Notes: generated by a model not told the origin, from the letters alone. Counted from the stretch's first letter, positions 40,751 to 51,806 are shown. The stretch is DNA of 64,000 nt from Aurantimonas endophytica (GCF_014196845.1 NZ_JACIEM010000003.1:558001-622000), one strand, 5' to 3'. Made by a program: numbers and translations.

Positions 40751-41481
40751 GCCGGCTGGCTTTCCAGCGTCCCGGTGACCGGCGCCGGCGCGATACTGTC
40801 GCGCATGCGGTCGTCATGGATCTCGCCGGACCGCACCGCGATCTCGCGTTCGCAGCGATGCGCAAGGCTTGGGTCGTGGGTGACCAGCACCAGCGTCATG
40901 CCGCGTTTCTCGCGCTCGGCGAACAACAGGTCCGCCACCTGCCGGCCGGTCTCCTGGTCGAGATTGCCGGTGGGCTCGTCGGCGATCAGGATCGCCGGCT
41001 CCGGCGCCAGCGCCCGTGCCATGGCGACGCGCTGCTGTTCGCCGCCGGAGAGTTCGCCCGGATAATGCATGATGCGGTCGGCGAGGCCGACCTGGCCGAG
41101 TTCGTGTGTCGCCCGCTCGAACGCATCGGGATGGCCGGCCAACTCCAGCGGCACCGCGACGTTCTCGAGCGCGGTCATGTTGGGGATCAGATGGAAGGAC
41201 TGGAAGACGATGCCGACATTGCGGCCACGAAACGCCGCCAGCTGGTCCTCGCTGAGCCCGATCAGCGACTGGCCTGCGATCTCGACCTCGCCCGCGTCGG
41301 CCTGTTCCAGGCCGGCCAGGACCATCAGCAGCGTCGACTTGCCGGAGCCCGAGGGGCCGACAATGCCCACCGACTCGCCCCGCTCGACGAAAAGATCGAC
41401 TCCCTTGAGCACGTGGACCGCGCTGCGACCGGACCCGAGGGTCAGATGAACGTTTCGTAATCGTACTGCCGGTTCCGCCAA
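40747..41481 (-). CDS. ABC transporter ATP-binding protein, YbbA/LolD type
   Basis: A 244-residue ATPase with Walker A GPSGSGKSTLLMVLAGLE, signature LSGGEQQRVAMARALA and Walker B ILIADEPTGNLD. The sequence NVGIVFQSFHLIPNMTALENVAVPLEL is typical of LolD/MacB/YbbA-type ATPases. Coupled to the permease by a 4-nt overlap. Divergent from the arylesterase, 66 bp between starts. Confidence 0.95.
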   Translation of the reverse strand: MAEPAVRLRNVHLTLGSGRSAVHVLKGVDLFVERGESVGIVGPSGSGKSTLLMVLAGLEQADAGEVEIAGQSLIGLSEDQLAAFRGRNVGIVFQSFHLIPNMTALENVAVPLELAGHPDAFERATHELGQVGLADRIMHYPGELSGGEQQRVAMARALAPEPAILIADEPTGNLDQETGRQVADLLFAEREKRGMTLVLVTHDPSLAHRCEREIAVRSGEIHDDRMRDSIAPAPVTGTLESQPA

Positions 41482-41547
41482 GATCGCTCGTTCCTATATC
41501 CGCCCCTCAAGGGCCGCCTCCGGGGCTCGCGCTATATGGGGTGTGCG

Positions 41548-42228
41548 ATGCAGCGCTTCCAACCGATCCTTGCGGCTCTCACGCTGTTGTCATGGCTGGC
41601 GGTGCCACCCGCCGCTTCCGCGCAACAGCCGGAAGCCGCCGCGAGCGCCGATCCGATCGAGGTGGTGGCCTTTGGCGACAGCCTCTCCGCCGGCTACGGC
41701 GTCGGGCCCGGCGAGGCCTTTCCCGAACAGCTCCAGGCGGCCCTGCAGTCGGCCGGCTATGAGGTCGTGGTGACGAATGCCGGCGTCTCGGGCGACACCA
41801 CGACGGGCGGGCTCGCCCGCCTCGACTGGTCGGTGCCGGAAAGCGCCGACCTCGTCATCGTCGAGCTCGGGGCCAATGATGCGCTGCGCGGCGTGTCGCC
41901 GCAGATCGCGCGGGACAATCTCGACCGGATCCTTGCGACCCTCGACGAGCGCGGCCAGGATGTGATCCTTGCCGGGATGCTGGCGCCGCCGAACATGGGC
42001 AACGACTATCAGGCCGCTTTCGACGCGATCTACCCGCAGCTTGCCGAGAAATACGGCGTTCCGCTCTACCCGTTCTTCCTCGATGGCGTCGCCGCCGAGA
42101 CCTCGCTGAACCAGGACGATGCGATGCATCCCAATCCTGCCGGCGTCGCGGTAATCGTGGAGCGCATGCTGCCGCTGATCACCGAGAGCCTCGACGAGAT
42201 CATCGCCCGGCAGGGGACGACGGGTTGA
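41548..42228 (+). CDS. Periplasmic arylesterase / TesA-type GDSL hydrolase
   Basis: An SGNH hydrolase with a signal peptide (residues 1-25, ending ASAQ). Blocks are complete: block I FGDSLSAGYG with the nucleophilic Ser, block II Gly in VTNAGVSGDTTTGGL, block III GANDALRG and block V DAMHPNPAG. It should cleave acyl or aryl esters, or lysophospholipids, in the periplasm. The ATG at 41548 has GGGG at 6 nt; an alternative ATG at 41536 adds four residues. The 3' end overlaps the converging acetyltransferase gene by 29 nt. Confidence 0.93.
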   Translation: MQRFQPILAALTLLSWLAVPPAASAQQPEAAASADPIEVVAFGDSLSAGYGVGPGEAFPEQLQAALQSAGYEVVVTNAGVSGDTTTGGLARLDWSVPESADLVIVELGANDALRGVSPQIARDNLDRILATLDERGQDVILAGMLAPPNMGNDYQAAFDAIYPQLAEKYGVPLYPFFLDGVAAETSLNQDDAMHPNPAGVAVIVERMLPLITESLDEIIARQGTTG

Positions 42229-42871
42229 GGGTTTCGGCCAGTCGCTGCAGCGGCCTTGTCAGGAATTCGAGCCCATGCCGCCGCCAGTCGATCATGGCGA
42301 ACACGAAGGCCTCGCTCTCGTCGGCCCATTTTTCGGCGATGCTGGCAGCATCGGCATAGGGGCGGCGAATCTCCGCCGTCACGTCGCCGGCGACGAAGCT
42401 GAGGTCGGCGCCGTGCTTGGCGGCGATGGCCTGCATCCGGCGGTTCTCGCGCAGGCAGGTGAGGAACAGCCGCCGGACACCGCGATTGCGCGCCGAGGCG
42501 ATCAGCCGGCCGAACAGCCGGTCGCCGAAGCCGAGGCCCTGAAACGCCCTCTCGATCGAGAAGGCTCCCTCGGCCTCGCTGCGGGAACCGGTGAGATAGC
42601 GCAGCTCTGCGACGCCCCGCAGCACGCCGTCGACGAACAGGCCCATGATCAGCGCATCGGCGCCGAGCGCCAGCGCCGCGTAGCGCCCGAGGAAATAGTC
42701 GTTGACGGGATTGCCGAAGCGCAGCCGCCGGGCCTCGCCATCGAGGCGCATCAGATGCGCGAGCAGGAGATCGCTCTCCTTGGGATGCAGGCGCCGGATC
42801 GTCACGGCGGACGCGTCGTCGGCAGCTTTCGTCACTGCGACGACATCGCCGGGGATAGCCAGATTCGACAT
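42200..42871 (-). CDS. GNAT family N-acetyltransferase
   Basis: A 223-residue protein with an N-terminal extension (MSNLAIPGDVVAV) and a GNAT core: VTIRRLHPKESDLLLAHLMRL, FGNPVNDYFLGRYAAL, AFSIERAFQGLGFGDRLFGRLIASARNRGV, FLTCLRENRRMQAIAAKHG. It resembles the GNAT family seen next to acyl-protein acetyltransferases of rhizobia, with unknown substrate. The ATG at 42871 is chosen over a frame start at 43072 that adds an unrelated leader. Its 3' end overlaps the esterase gene. Confidence 0.85.
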   Translation of the reverse strand: MSNLAIPGDVVAVTKAADDASAVTIRRLHPKESDLLLAHLMRLDGEARRLRFGNPVNDYFLGRYAALALGADALIMGLFVDGVLRGVAELRYLTGSRSEAEGAFSIERAFQGLGFGDRLFGRLIASARNRGVRRLFLTCLRENRRMQAIAAKHGADLSFVAGDVTAEIRRPYADAASIAEKWADESEAFVFAMIDWRRHGLEFLTRPLQRLAETLNPSSPAGR

Positions 42872-43055
42872 GTTGTCGATGCCTTCGTTTCGTCCTCCCC
42901 GGACTGGGCCTCCCCATTCGCCGCAGAAGATAATTGTGCATTGCGTTACCGACAACGGCGAATGAGGCGCTGCAAGGCTGCCCTGTTCTTGAAACATGGC
43001 TCCCGGGATGAGAGTCTTTCCCGGTGAAGGCAATGACGCACGGAAGGACCATCCG

Positions 43056-43655
43056 ATGCCGAGACTGTTCACCGCCCTCGAAATCCCCCAGGCGCTTGCC
43101 TTTCCCTTGTCCCTGCTCCGCGGCGGCCTGCCGTCGGCACGCTGGACCGACCCGGAGAATTACCACCTCACGCTGCGCTTCATCGGCGACGTGGAACCGC
43201 GCCTCGCCGACGAGATCGTCGCGGCGCTGGACCGGGTCGAGCGGCCGGGCTTTTCGATCGCACTGCGCGGCATCGCAGCCTTCGGCAGCAAGAAGCCGCG
43301 GTCGATCCATGCCGAGGTCGAGGCTTCGCCGGCGCTGGCAGAGCTGCAGCTCGAGATCGACCGGATCTGCCGCCGGCTCGGGCTTCCCGCCGACCAACGC
43401 AAATTCCTGCCGCATGTCACGCTGGCGCGGCTGCGCCAGCCCAAGCCCGAGGACGTCGCGCGCTATCTGGCGCGGAATGCCGGTTTCCGGACCCCGCCGA
43501 TCAAGGTCGCGCGGTTCGGCCTGTTCTCGGCGCGCGACTCCGTGGGCGGCGGACCGTATCTGCTCGAGGAAGCTTTCCCGCTCGGATCGGTGCACCGCGC
43601 CGACGAGGGCTACGGCCATTTCGAATCCGGGGTGCTCGCCAGCCAGTATGGCTGA
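43056..43655 (+). CDS. thpR: RNA 2',3'-cyclic phosphodiesterase (ThpR)
   Basis: A 199-residue 2H phosphoesterase with both HXTX motifs: H37-L-T-L and H120-V-T-L. It is of the LigT/ThpR type that opens 2',3'-cyclic phosphates on RNA and can ligate tRNA halves in vitro. Length is normal. The start MPRLFTALEIPQ at 43056 follows family practice. Divergent from the GNAT gene. Confidence 0.94.
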   Translation: MPRLFTALEIPQALAFPLSLLRGGLPSARWTDPENYHLTLRFIGDVEPRLADEIVAALDRVERPGFSIALRGIAAFGSKKPRSIHAEVEASPALAELQLEIDRICRRLGLPADQRKFLPHVTLARLRQPKPEDVARYLARNAGFRTPPIKVARFGLFSARDSVGGGPYLLEEAFPLGSVHRADEGYGHFESGVLASQYG

Positions 43656-43718
43656 CCGCCTCACTTGAGCCGGCGGCCTTCGCGATCCATCTACTGTCGA
43701 CAGATGGCGGAGACACAG

Positions 43719-44099
43719 ATGGCACGCGACATTCTCGATATCGACGGGGTACTGCAGCCGGGCACCGACGAGGAGCAGGCGCGGCAGGAAGAACGGGTTC
43801 GCGCCTCGTTCTTCGACACGGCGCGCCGGGCACTCCGCTACGTCCCCTTCATGGAGGACGTCATCGCCGCCTATTACTGCGCCATCGACCCCAAGACCCC
43901 CAGCGCCAGCCGCGGCGTGCTGCTGGCGGCGCTGGCCTATTTCGTCCTGCCGTTCGACATCATGCCGGACTTCCTGTTCGGGATCGGCTTCACCGACGAC
44001 ATCGCGGTGATGTGGGCGGCGTTCCGTGCCGTACGGGGCAACATCAAGCCGGAACACTACGTGAAGGCCCGCGAGACGCTGGGCGAGATGCAGCCCTAA
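43719..44099 (+). CDS. DUF1232 (YkvA-like) protein
   Basis: A 126-residue protein with one clear hydrophobic segment in the DUF1232 signature LLAALAYFVLPFDIMPDFLFGIGFTDDIAVMWAAFRAV. The family is membrane-associated and of unknown function. I chose the ATG at 43719 because GGAG lies 6 nt upstream; another ATG at 43704 has no ribosome binding site. It follows thpR by 63 nt and may be in the same transcript. Confidence 0.88.
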   Translation: MARDILDIDGVLQPGTDEEQARQEERVRASFFDTARRALRYVPFMEDVIAAYYCAIDPKTPSASRGVLLAALAYFVLPFDIMPDFLFGIGFTDDIAVMWAAFRAVRGNIKPEHYVKARETLGEMQP

Positions 44100-44409
44100 C
44101 GGCCTTGGCGCCGATCCCCCGCTCCGGAAGGCGACCTTACGATACCGTAACCTCCGTTGCCGTCCCGCCGCCAAACTGTCGCCCGATTTTGTCCCTCATT
44201 CAGCAGGGCTATCTTCAGGCGGTCCCGGCCACGCGGTTGGAAAGCGAAGCCTTCCCGCAAAACGTCTTGCGGTCATTCGGCTTTCGTTAACCAAGGATAA
44301 ACGGGCTTCGGTCTAGTTTGTCGGGACATTCGCCACCGGGACCGGCGCCGATCGCGGCGCTGGCCACGACCAATCGCCAATGACGCACGCACCGAACGAG
44401 CGGGGAACC
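44100..44409. other. 310-bp intergenic region upstream of the IalB-family gene
   Basis: No gene is supported. It contains an inverted repeat TTACG-ATAC-CGTAA (44137-44150), and further on TTAACCAAGGATAAAC (44287-44302). The second looks like a near match to the CtrA site TTAA-N7-TTAA. The IalB promoter should lie here. Confidence 0.45.
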
Positions 44410-44916
44410 ATGCAACTCAAGAACGTCCTTACGGCAACGGCGGCCATTCTGATCTTCTCGAGCGCCGCAGGCGCTGCCCAGACTCCGACGCGCATCAGCC
44501 AGTTCAATGCCTGGGGCACCTATTCCTACGACGATTCCGCCGGCAAGGTCTGCTACATCCTGTCGACGCCGACGGCGATGACCCCGGCCAGCGTCAACCA
44601 TGGGGACATCTTCTTCCTGGTCTCGCAGAAGCCGGGCCAGGGCGTCTCCTACGAGCCGCAGGTGGTGATGGGATATCCGCTGCGGGAAGGCTCGAAGGTC
44701 ATCGTCGACATCGACGGCAAGGACTACTCGATGTTCGTCAAGGGCGAGTCGGCCTGGATGGAGAACGCCGCCGAGGAGCCGCAGCTAGTCGCCGCGCTAA
44801 AGGCCGGCCGCAGCATGAAGGTCGACGCGACCTCGCAGCGCGGCACGGCGACCAGCTACACCTATTCGCTCGCCGGCGTGACCGCCGCGCTGAACTCGAT
44901 CAATGAGTGCCGCTGA
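44410..44916 (+). CDS. Invasion-associated locus B (IalB) family protein
   Basis: A 168-residue exported protein with a signal peptide (residues 1-23, ending AGAA). It has the IalB pattern [62 protein letters not shown] and a paired C-terminal Cys. In Bartonella IalB is linked to erythrocyte invasion, but homologues are common in free-living rhizobia and their role is unknown. The ATG at 44410 is preceded by GGGGAA. A strong terminator follows. Confidence 0.9.
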   Translation: MQLKNVLTATAAILIFSSAAGAAQTPTRISQFNAWGTYSYDDSAGKVCYILSTPTAMTPASVNHGDIFFLVSQKPGQGVSYEPQVVMGYPLREGSKVIVDIDGKDYSMFVKGESAWMENAAEEPQLVAALKAGRSMKVDATSQRGTATSYTYSLAGVTAALNSINECR

Positions 44917-44947
44917 CGTTCGTTCTTGCAATCCGGAATTGACGGCG

Positions 44948-44973
44948 ACGCCGGGCGAAAGCCCGGCGTTTTG
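44948..44973 (+). terminator. Intrinsic terminator of the IalB-family gene
   Basis: ACGCCGGGC and GCCCGGCGT form a 9-bp stem with a GAAA tetraloop, followed by TTTT-like GTTTTGC. It separates the IalB-family gene from rlmN. Confidence 0.9.
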
Positions 44974-45076
44974 CTGTCGGCAAGGCCTCAAACCTTGCGA
45001 AACCGGCCGGAAAGCGTCATGTGACAGGATCATTCCCTCTGTGACGAGACTGGCCGGCAGCCCGGCCGAGGAACCT

Positions 45077-46318
45077 ATGGCCTTTTCGCTCGACCTCGCC
45101 TCGCCTGATACGCGGCCCCGCGTGCCTGCCGCGACGATGCCGGCCGCGTCCGGAGAGAAGCCGTCGCTGATCGGCATGGACCGCGAGGGACTGGCTGCGG
45201 CATTGCGCTCGCTGGGCGTCCCGGAGCGGCAGGTCCGAATGCGCGTCGCGCAGCTCTGGCACTGGCTCTATGTTCGCGGCGTCGCCGATTTCGGCCAGAT
45301 GGCAAACATCGCCGGCACGCTGCGCCAGGCGCTCGACGCGGCCTACACGATCGCCCGGCCGGAAATCGTCGAGGAACAGATCTCCGTCGACGGCACCCGC
45401 AAATGGCTGTTCCGCTTCCCCGCCCGCGGCGCCGGCCGGCCGGTGGAGATCGAGACCGTCTACATCCCCGAGGAAGGCCGCGGCACGCTCTGCGTCTCGA
45501 GCCAGGTCGGCTGCACCCTCACCTGCACCTTCTGCCACACCGGCACGCAGCGCCTGGTGCGCAACCTGACGCCGGACGAGATCGTCGGCCAGGTCATGGT
45601 TGCGCGGGACCGGCTCGGCGATTTCCCTGACGCCGCGACGCCGGAAGGCGGCATCCTGCCGTCGGAGGGGCGCCTCGTCTCCAATGTCGTGATGATGGGC
45701 ATGGGCGAGCCGCTCTACAATTTCGACAATGTCCGCCAGGCGCTGGCCGTCGTCTCCGACGGCGAGGGGCTGGCCCTGTCGAAGCGGCGCATCACCCTCT
45801 CGACCTCCGGCGTGGTGCCGATGATCGCGCCGACGGGCGAGGAGATGGGCGTCGGCCTCGCCATCTCGCTGCATGCCGTGCGCGACGAACTGCGCGACGT
45901 GCTGGTGCCGATCAACAAGAAGTACCCGCTGAGCCAGTTGCTGGAAGCCTGCCGCACCTATCCGGGCGTCTCCAACGCCCGCCGCATCACCTTCGAATAC
46001 GTGATGCTGAAGGACGTCAACGACAGCCTTGCCGATGCGCGGGAGCTCGTCCGCCTGCTCCACGGCATTCCGGCCAAGATCAACCTCATCCCGTTCAACC
46101 CCTGGCCCGGCAGCGCCTACGAGTGCTCGGACTGGGACCAGATCGAGCGCTTTGCCGAGGTGGTGAACCAGGCCGGCTACGCCTCGCCGATCCGCACGCC
46201 CCGCGGCCGCGACATCTTCGCTGCCTGCGGCCAGCTGAAGTCGGAGTCGGAACGCATGAAGAAGGGCGACCGGCTCGCCATGGAAGCGGCTCCTGCGAGC
46301 GAGCTTGCCGCCGGCTGA
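45077..46318 (+). CDS. rlmN: 23S rRNA (A2503-C2)/tRNA (A37-C2) methyltransferase RlmN
   Basis: A radical SAM methylase with the CX3CX2C motif (C146, C150, C153; CTLTCTFC) and the conserved C-terminal Cys (C384, FAACGQL) that forms the covalent intermediate. Other signatures: [26 protein letters not shown] and [13 protein letters not shown]. The ATG at 45077 has GAGGAA upstream; the frame is open to 44903 but the extra residues overlap the terminator. 413 residues. It guards translational accuracy with MtaB and TrmD elsewhere in this window. Confidence 0.97.
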   Translation: MAFSLDLASPDTRPRVPAATMPAASGEKPSLIGMDREGLAAALRSLGVPERQVRMRVAQLWHWLYVRGVADFGQMANIAGTLRQALDAAYTIARPEIVEEQISVDGTRKWLFRFPARGAGRPVEIETVYIPEEGRGTLCVSSQVGCTLTCTFCHTGTQRLVRNLTPDEIVGQVMVARDRLGDFPDAATPEGGILPSEGRLVSNVVMMGMGEPLYNFDNVRQALAVVSDGEGLALSKRRITLSTSGVVPMIAPTGEEMGVGLAISLHAVRDELRDVLVPINKKYPLSQLLEACRTYPGVSNARRITFEYVMLKDVNDSLADARELVRLLHGIPAKINLIPFNPWPGSAYECSDWDQIERFAEVVNQAGYASPIRTPRGRDIFAACGQLKSESERMKKGDRLAMEAAPASELAAG

Positions 46319-46400
46319 TGATGGTCTGGCGCGCAGGAGCGTCGTTTATTCTCGGCCGTCATGGCTCGTGCGGCGCTGCCGCTGAAGGTATTCGTCGTCG

Positions 46401-46853
46401 ATGAGCACCGTTCTGCGCTTCCTCTTCGTGATCCCGTTCGGCTTCGTCGCGGCCTGCCTCGTCGCGGCCTTCGCCCTGCTCTGGCCGTTCCTCGAGATTC
46501 CGCCCGGCGGCGTCGCGGACCCGGTCTTCCTGTTTCACGCAGCCGTCGCCTTCGCCGCCCAGTCCGCGCAGATCGGCTCCGTCGTGCTCCTGCCTTTCGC
46601 GCTGTTCGCTCTGGCGACGGAAATCTTCGCGCTTTCCTCGATCTTGCTTCATCTCGCCGCCGGGCTGCTGGGCGGCGTCGCGGTGCTGTTCGGCACCTAT
46701 GGGCGCGACGTGCCGCATATGAGCGTCCAGACCGCGATCCTCGTCGCCTCGCTCTGTTTCGCCCTCGTCTACTGGATCGTCGCCGGCCACCGCGCCGGGC
46801 GATGGCGCCGCAGCGAAACGCGGCCGGTCCCTGCCCCCACGCCAGAAGGATAG
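46401..46853 (+). CDS. Polytopic membrane protein of unknown function
   Basis: A 150-residue protein with four hydrophobic segments (about residues 5-28, 45-70, 75-98, 112-130) and a short Arg/Pro tail. No family motif is recognised. Similar short proteins are found in rhizobia near rlmN. Six bases after its stop the BrnA-like gene starts, so both are probably co-transcribed. Confidence 0.75.
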   Translation: MSTVLRFLFVIPFGFVAACLVAAFALLWPFLEIPPGGVADPVFLFHAAVAFAAQSAQIGSVVLLPFALFALATEIFALSSILLHLAAGLLGGVAVLFGTYGRDVPHMSVQTAILVASLCFALVYWIVAGHRAGRWRRSETRPVPAPTPEG

Positions 46854-46858
46854 ATCAC

Positions 46859-47083
46859 TTGGCCAGACGCCCCCTCGACCCTCGCGAAGCCGCCGAGGCG
46901 ATGTTCAAGCCGAGCACGCCAGCCGCCACCGGCCGCGTGCGCGAAACGCCGGGCGCGATCCCGGCCGGCCGCGAGATGGTCTCGCTGCGGATCGACCGCG
47001 ACGTGCTGGCGCATTTCCAGGACGATGGCCCGGGCTGGCAGGACCGGATGAATGCGGCGCTGCGCCAGGCCGCCGGGCTCTGA
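46859..47083 (+). CDS. Solo BrnA-like antitoxin family protein
   Basis: A 74-residue protein with the BrnA C-terminal domain: EMVSLRIDRDVLAHFQDDGPGWQDRMNAALRQAAG. BrnA is normally the ribbon-helix-helix DNA-binding antitoxin of the BrnT ribonuclease. No BrnT homologue lies near, so it is a solo copy. I prefer the TTG at 46859, which is preceded by AGAAGGA; an ATG at 46901 would shorten it by 14 residues. It sits directly after the membrane protein gene. Confidence 0.75.
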   Translation: MARRPLDPREAAEAMFKPSTPAATGRVRETPGAIPAGREMVSLRIDRDVLAHFQDDGPGWQDRMNAALRQAAGL

Positions 47084-47158
47084 GCCTCCTGCCGGCCCGG
47101 CCTCGCAGTTACCGCTGCAGCCCTTGCTGAAAACGTTACCCGCGGCAGATTGGCGCCG

Positions 47159-47818
47159 ATGATCACCATTCACCACCTCAACAACTCGCGCTCCCAGCGC
47201 ATCCTCTGGATGCTGGAGGAGCTTGGCGTGCCTTACGAGGTGAAGCGCTACGAGCGGGGCAAGGACATGCAGGCGCCGAAGGCGATGCGGCAGATCCACC
47301 CGCTCGGCAAGTCGCCGATCCTCACCGACGGCGAGCACACCATCGCCGAGACCGGCGCCATCGTCGAATACATCCTCGACCGCCACGGCGACGGGCGGCT
47401 GATGCCGCCGCCGGGCACGGAGGATTACTGGCAGGCCCGGCATTTCCTGCATTATGCGGAAGGGTCGGCGATGCCACCTCTGTTCCTGATGCTGGTGCTG
47501 CAGATGATCCCGGCGCGCGCGCCGATGCTCGTGCGCCCGATCCTCAAATCCGCGATGCAGAAGGTCGACACGCTGCTGGTACTGCCGCAGCTCAAGCTGC
47601 ATCTCGATCACTGGGAACAGTCGCTCGGTGCCACCGGCTGGTTTGCCGGCCCCGAGATCTCCGTCGCCGACATCATGATGAGCTTTCCGGTCGAGGCCGC
47701 GGCCCAGCGCTTCGGCTACGAGGACCGGCCGCTCCTGCGCGACTTCCTGCTGCGCATCCATGCCCGCCCGGCGTTCCGCCAGGGGCTGAAGCGCGGCGGA
47801 CCCTACGCCTACGCCTGA
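47159..47818 (+). CDS. Glutathione S-transferase family protein
   Basis: A 219-residue protein with an N-terminal thioredoxin-like domain (MITIHHLNNSRSQRILWMLEELGVPYEV, then HPLGKSPILTDGEHTIAETGAIVEYIL) and a helical C-terminal domain (GWFAGPEISVADIMMSFPVEA). The Ser in NSRS is the likely glutathione-activating residue. Resembles bacterial beta/theta-like GSTs; substrate unknown. Converges with the LysE gene, 24 bp apart. Confidence 0.93.
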   Translation: MITIHHLNNSRSQRILWMLEELGVPYEVKRYERGKDMQAPKAMRQIHPLGKSPILTDGEHTIAETGAIVEYILDRHGDGRLMPPPGTEDYWQARHFLHYAEGSAMPPLFLMLVLQMIPARAPMLVRPILKSAMQKVDTLLVLPQLKLHLDHWEQSLGATGWFAGPEISVADIMMSFPVEAAAQRFGYEDRPLLRDFLLRIHARPAFRQGLKRGGPYAYA

Positions 47819-47842
47819 CGGTGGAGACCTGGCGCCCTGGCG

Positions 47843-48487
47843 TCAGTGCCCCTGGGTCGTCAGGATCTTCACCGCGAAGGCCGAGAACACGCTGGCGAAG
47901 ATCCAGTCGATCGCGCGCGTGATCTTCGGGCGGCGCTTCAGCGTGGCGGCGAGCTTGTCCGCCGCGACGATCATCGCCAGGGCAAACGGCGTCGCGAAAA
48001 GGATGAAGTAGACGCCCAGGAAGAACAGCTTGCCGGCCGCATCCGGATCGCCCGCCGCCACGAACTGCGGCAGGAACGTCACGAAGAACAGGATGATCTT
48101 CGGGTTGGAAAGGTTGATGCCGATGCCGGTCAGCCAGCTGGCGATCAGCGACGGCTTCTTCATCTCGCCCGTCGCATCGACCTTGAGGCTCGAGCCCGAG
48201 CGAATCGCCTGGACGGCCAGGAAGATGAGGTAGCCGGCGCCGACGATCTTGAGCAGCAGGAAGGCTTCGGGCGAAGCCGCGATCAGGGCCGAAAGCCCGA
48301 TGGCGGCCAGGGTCGTGTGAATGAGAGAGCCGGTGGAGGCACCGACATAGGCGGCGATTCCCGCCGCGCGCCCGCCCGCCAGCGTCCGGCCGAGAAACAG
48401 CGTCATGTCCGGCCCGGGCGTGATGGTCAGCACGAAGCAGGCGATCGAAAAGGCGACGAGGGTCGGCAGATCGGGCAGGAAGGTCAT
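47843..48487 (-). CDS. LysE family translocator
   Basis: A 214-residue protein with six hydrophobic segments and the RhtB/LysE signature FVLTITPGPDMTLFLGRTLAGG, plus GIGINLSNPKIILFFVTFLPQF. It should export amino acids or homoserine-like compounds; the substrate is not determined. Divergent from argG. Confidence 0.93.
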   Translation of the reverse strand: MTFLPDLPTLVAFSIACFVLTITPGPDMTLFLGRTLAGGRAAGIAAYVGASTGSLIHTTLAAIGLSALIAASPEAFLLLKIVGAGYLIFLAVQAIRSGSSLKVDATGEMKKPSLIASWLTGIGINLSNPKIILFFVTFLPQFVAAGDPDAAGKLFFLGVYFILFATPFALAMIVAADKLAATLKRRPKITRAIDWIFASVFSAFAVKILTTQGH

Positions 48488-48694
48488 GGCGGCTCTCGCC
48501 TGCTGGCCGCGGAGGGCGGCGGGACCGGGACAGGATCGCCCGCGCGGGCGGATCGGTCAGCAGCTTTATGCCGCCACCCCGGCGATGGCCAGAGGCATTC
48601 GACACGTGTCACCGGCACCAGCCGGCTGCCCCGGTTTCCCTCCGGCTGCGCTTTGCGCTAGAGGCGGTGCAAACGGCAAGACGAAAGAACTCAC

Positions 48695-49915
<1,221 letters not shown>

Positions 49916-49954
49916 TCACCGGTCGCCTCCAAAGTCGCGGGAATCACTCAAACG

Positions 49955-49989
49955 AAAAGGCCCGGCGGATCGCTCCGCCGGGCCTTTTT
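49955..49989. terminator. Bidirectional intrinsic terminator
   Basis: AAAAGGCCCGGCGGA and TCCGCCGGGCCTTTTT form a 15-bp stem with a TCGC loop. It serves argG on plus and the lactate permease gene on minus. Confidence 0.92.
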
Positions 49990-50012
49990 CTGTTCGGTAC
50001 TGTGGCCGCGGC

Positions 50013-51806
50013 CTATTCCGCCGGAACCGCCCCGCCGGTCGCGACCTTCGGGCGGCCCTTGTTGAAAGCCATCGCGGCGATCACCGCCGCCAGCCAGACC
50101 ACCGCCAGAATTCCCCAGAAGCCGCCATAGATCAGCGCCATGCCGATCAGGCCCGCCTGCACGACGTAGTAGGCCATGGGGATCAGCGTCATGCGGATCA
50201 CCTCGCCCTCGCGGTCGGTGAGACCCACCACCGCCGAGGCGGCGACGACGTTGTGGACGCAGATCATGTTGCCGGCGGCGCCGCCGACAGCCTGCAGCGT
50301 GACGACGATCATAGCGCCCGCGGCGCCCAGGCCGATCTGTTCGGCCGCGGAGAACTGGAACAGCGAGAACATCATGTTCGACACCGTGTTCGAGCCGGCG
50401 ATGAAGGCGCCGAGCGCGCCGAGCAGCGGCGCGAACAGCGGCCAGGCCGAGCCGGCGACGCTGGAGACGCCTTCCGCGAGCACCAGCGGCATCGACTCCA
50501 TCGGCCCACGGCCGGTGTTGAGGAACACCTGCACCATCGGCACCGCCAGCAGCAGCGCCGGTGCCGCCGCGACCATGGTCTTCGCCGAACCGGTCCACGC
50601 ACGGGCATAGGCCTTGCCGCTCATCCGGAAGATCAGCACCGACAGCAGCGAGGCGATGATCAGCACGGTTCCCGGCGAATAGAGCAGCTGCGCCGTGGCG
50701 TTGATCCCCGAGCCGAACATGTCGTTGAAGGCGAGCGTCGCCTCCGGCGAGGTCAGCGCCGCCTTCAGCGGGGCGACGACGCGGGTGAGCACCAGCAGGA
50801 TCGCAATGATCAGGTAAGGCGACCAGGCCCGCAGCAGCGAGATCTGCGCGCTCCCATCACGTGCCGCAATGACCTCCTCGGCCTCCGCCGCCTTCAGCGT
50901 GCCGAACCAGTGGCCGTTCCAGCCGGCCCGCTCGGGAAACTCGAACCGGTCCTTCGGCAGCAGGAAGCCCCGGCGGGCGGCGGGAACGACGATCAACAGG
51001 CCGATCAGTCCGCCGAGCAGCGACGGGAATTCGGGGCCGAGCAGCCAGGCCACGAGATAATACGGAACGGTGAAGGCGAGACCGGCAAACAAAGCGAACT
51101 TCCAGACCCGGAAGCCTTCCATGAACGAGCGGTTGGCGCCGAAGAAGCGAGTCAGCATGCCGACCATGATCAGCGGGATGACGAAGCCGACCAGAGCGTG
51201 AACCATCGCGACGTTGGCGGCGACGGCGTAGACATAGTCGATCAGCGGCATCGGCGCGATCGAGGCCAGCACGCCCTCGTTGCCGCCGAGACCGGTATTG
51301 ACGCCAACGAGCATGGGCGTGCCGACGGCGCCGAAGGAGACCGGCGTCGACTGGATGATCAGCGTCACCAGCACGGCGGCCATGGCCGGGAAGCCGATCG
51401 CCACCAGCAGCGGCGCGGCGACGGCGGCCGGCGTGCCGAAGCCGGATGCGCCCTCGATCATCGAGCCGAACAGCCAGGCGATGATGATCGCCTGGATGCG
51501 CCGGTCCGGCGAGAGCTCGGTGAAGCCGCGGCGGATGGCCCGGATCGCGCCGCTCTCATGCACGGTCTGCAGGACGAGGATCGCACCGAAAATGATGAAC
51601 AGCAGTGTGAGGGCCGTAACAAGGCCGTTGATGGTGGCGCCGGCGACCGTGCCGATCGCCTGATCCCAGACGGTCAGGGCGAGCGCCGCGGTCGCCAGAT
51701 AGGCGACCAGCATCGCCAATTTCGCTGATCGGCGCATGACCACCAGCAGCAGAAAGACGATCGCGATCGGCAGCAGCGCCATCGCGAACAGGAAACCAGA
51801 GCCCAT
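50013..51806 (-). CDS. L-lactate permease (LctP family)
   Basis: A 597-residue polytopic protein with about 13-14 hydrophobic segments. Signatures: [35 protein letters not shown] and [14 protein letters not shown] with [18 protein letters not shown] near the end. LctP proteins import lactate or glycolate with protons. Start ATG at 51806 has GGAGG at 6 nt; the adjacent GTG is too close to it. It stands alone with its own terminator. Confidence 0.95.
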   Translation of the reverse strand: MGSGFLFAMALLPIAIVFLLLVVMRRSAKLAMLVAYLATAALALTVWDQAIGTVAGATINGLVTALTLLFIIFGAILVLQTVHESGAIRAIRRGFTELSPDRRIQAIIIAWLFGSMIEGASGFGTPAAVAAPLLVAIGFPAMAAVLVTLIIQSTPVSFGAVGTPMLVGVNTGLGGNEGVLASIAPMPLIDYVYAVAANVAMVHALVGFVIPLIMVGMLTRFFGANRSFMEGFRVWKFALFAGLAFTVPYYLVAWLLGPEFPSLLGGLIGLLIVVPAARRGFLLPKDRFEFPERAGWNGHWFGTLKAAEAEEVIAARDGSAQISLLRAWSPYLIIAILLVLTRVVAPLKAALTSPEATLAFNDMFGSGINATAQLLYSPGTVLIIASLLSVLIFRMSGKAYARAWTGSAKTMVAAAPALLLAVPMVQVFLNTGRGPMESMPLVLAEGVSSVAGSAWPLFAPLLGALGAFIAGSNTVSNMMFSLFQFSAAEQIGLGAAGAMIVVTLQAVGGAAGNMICVHNVVAASAVVGLTDREGEVIRMTLIPMAYYVVQAGLIGMALIYGGFWGILAVVWLAAVIAAMAFNKGRPKVATGGAVPAE

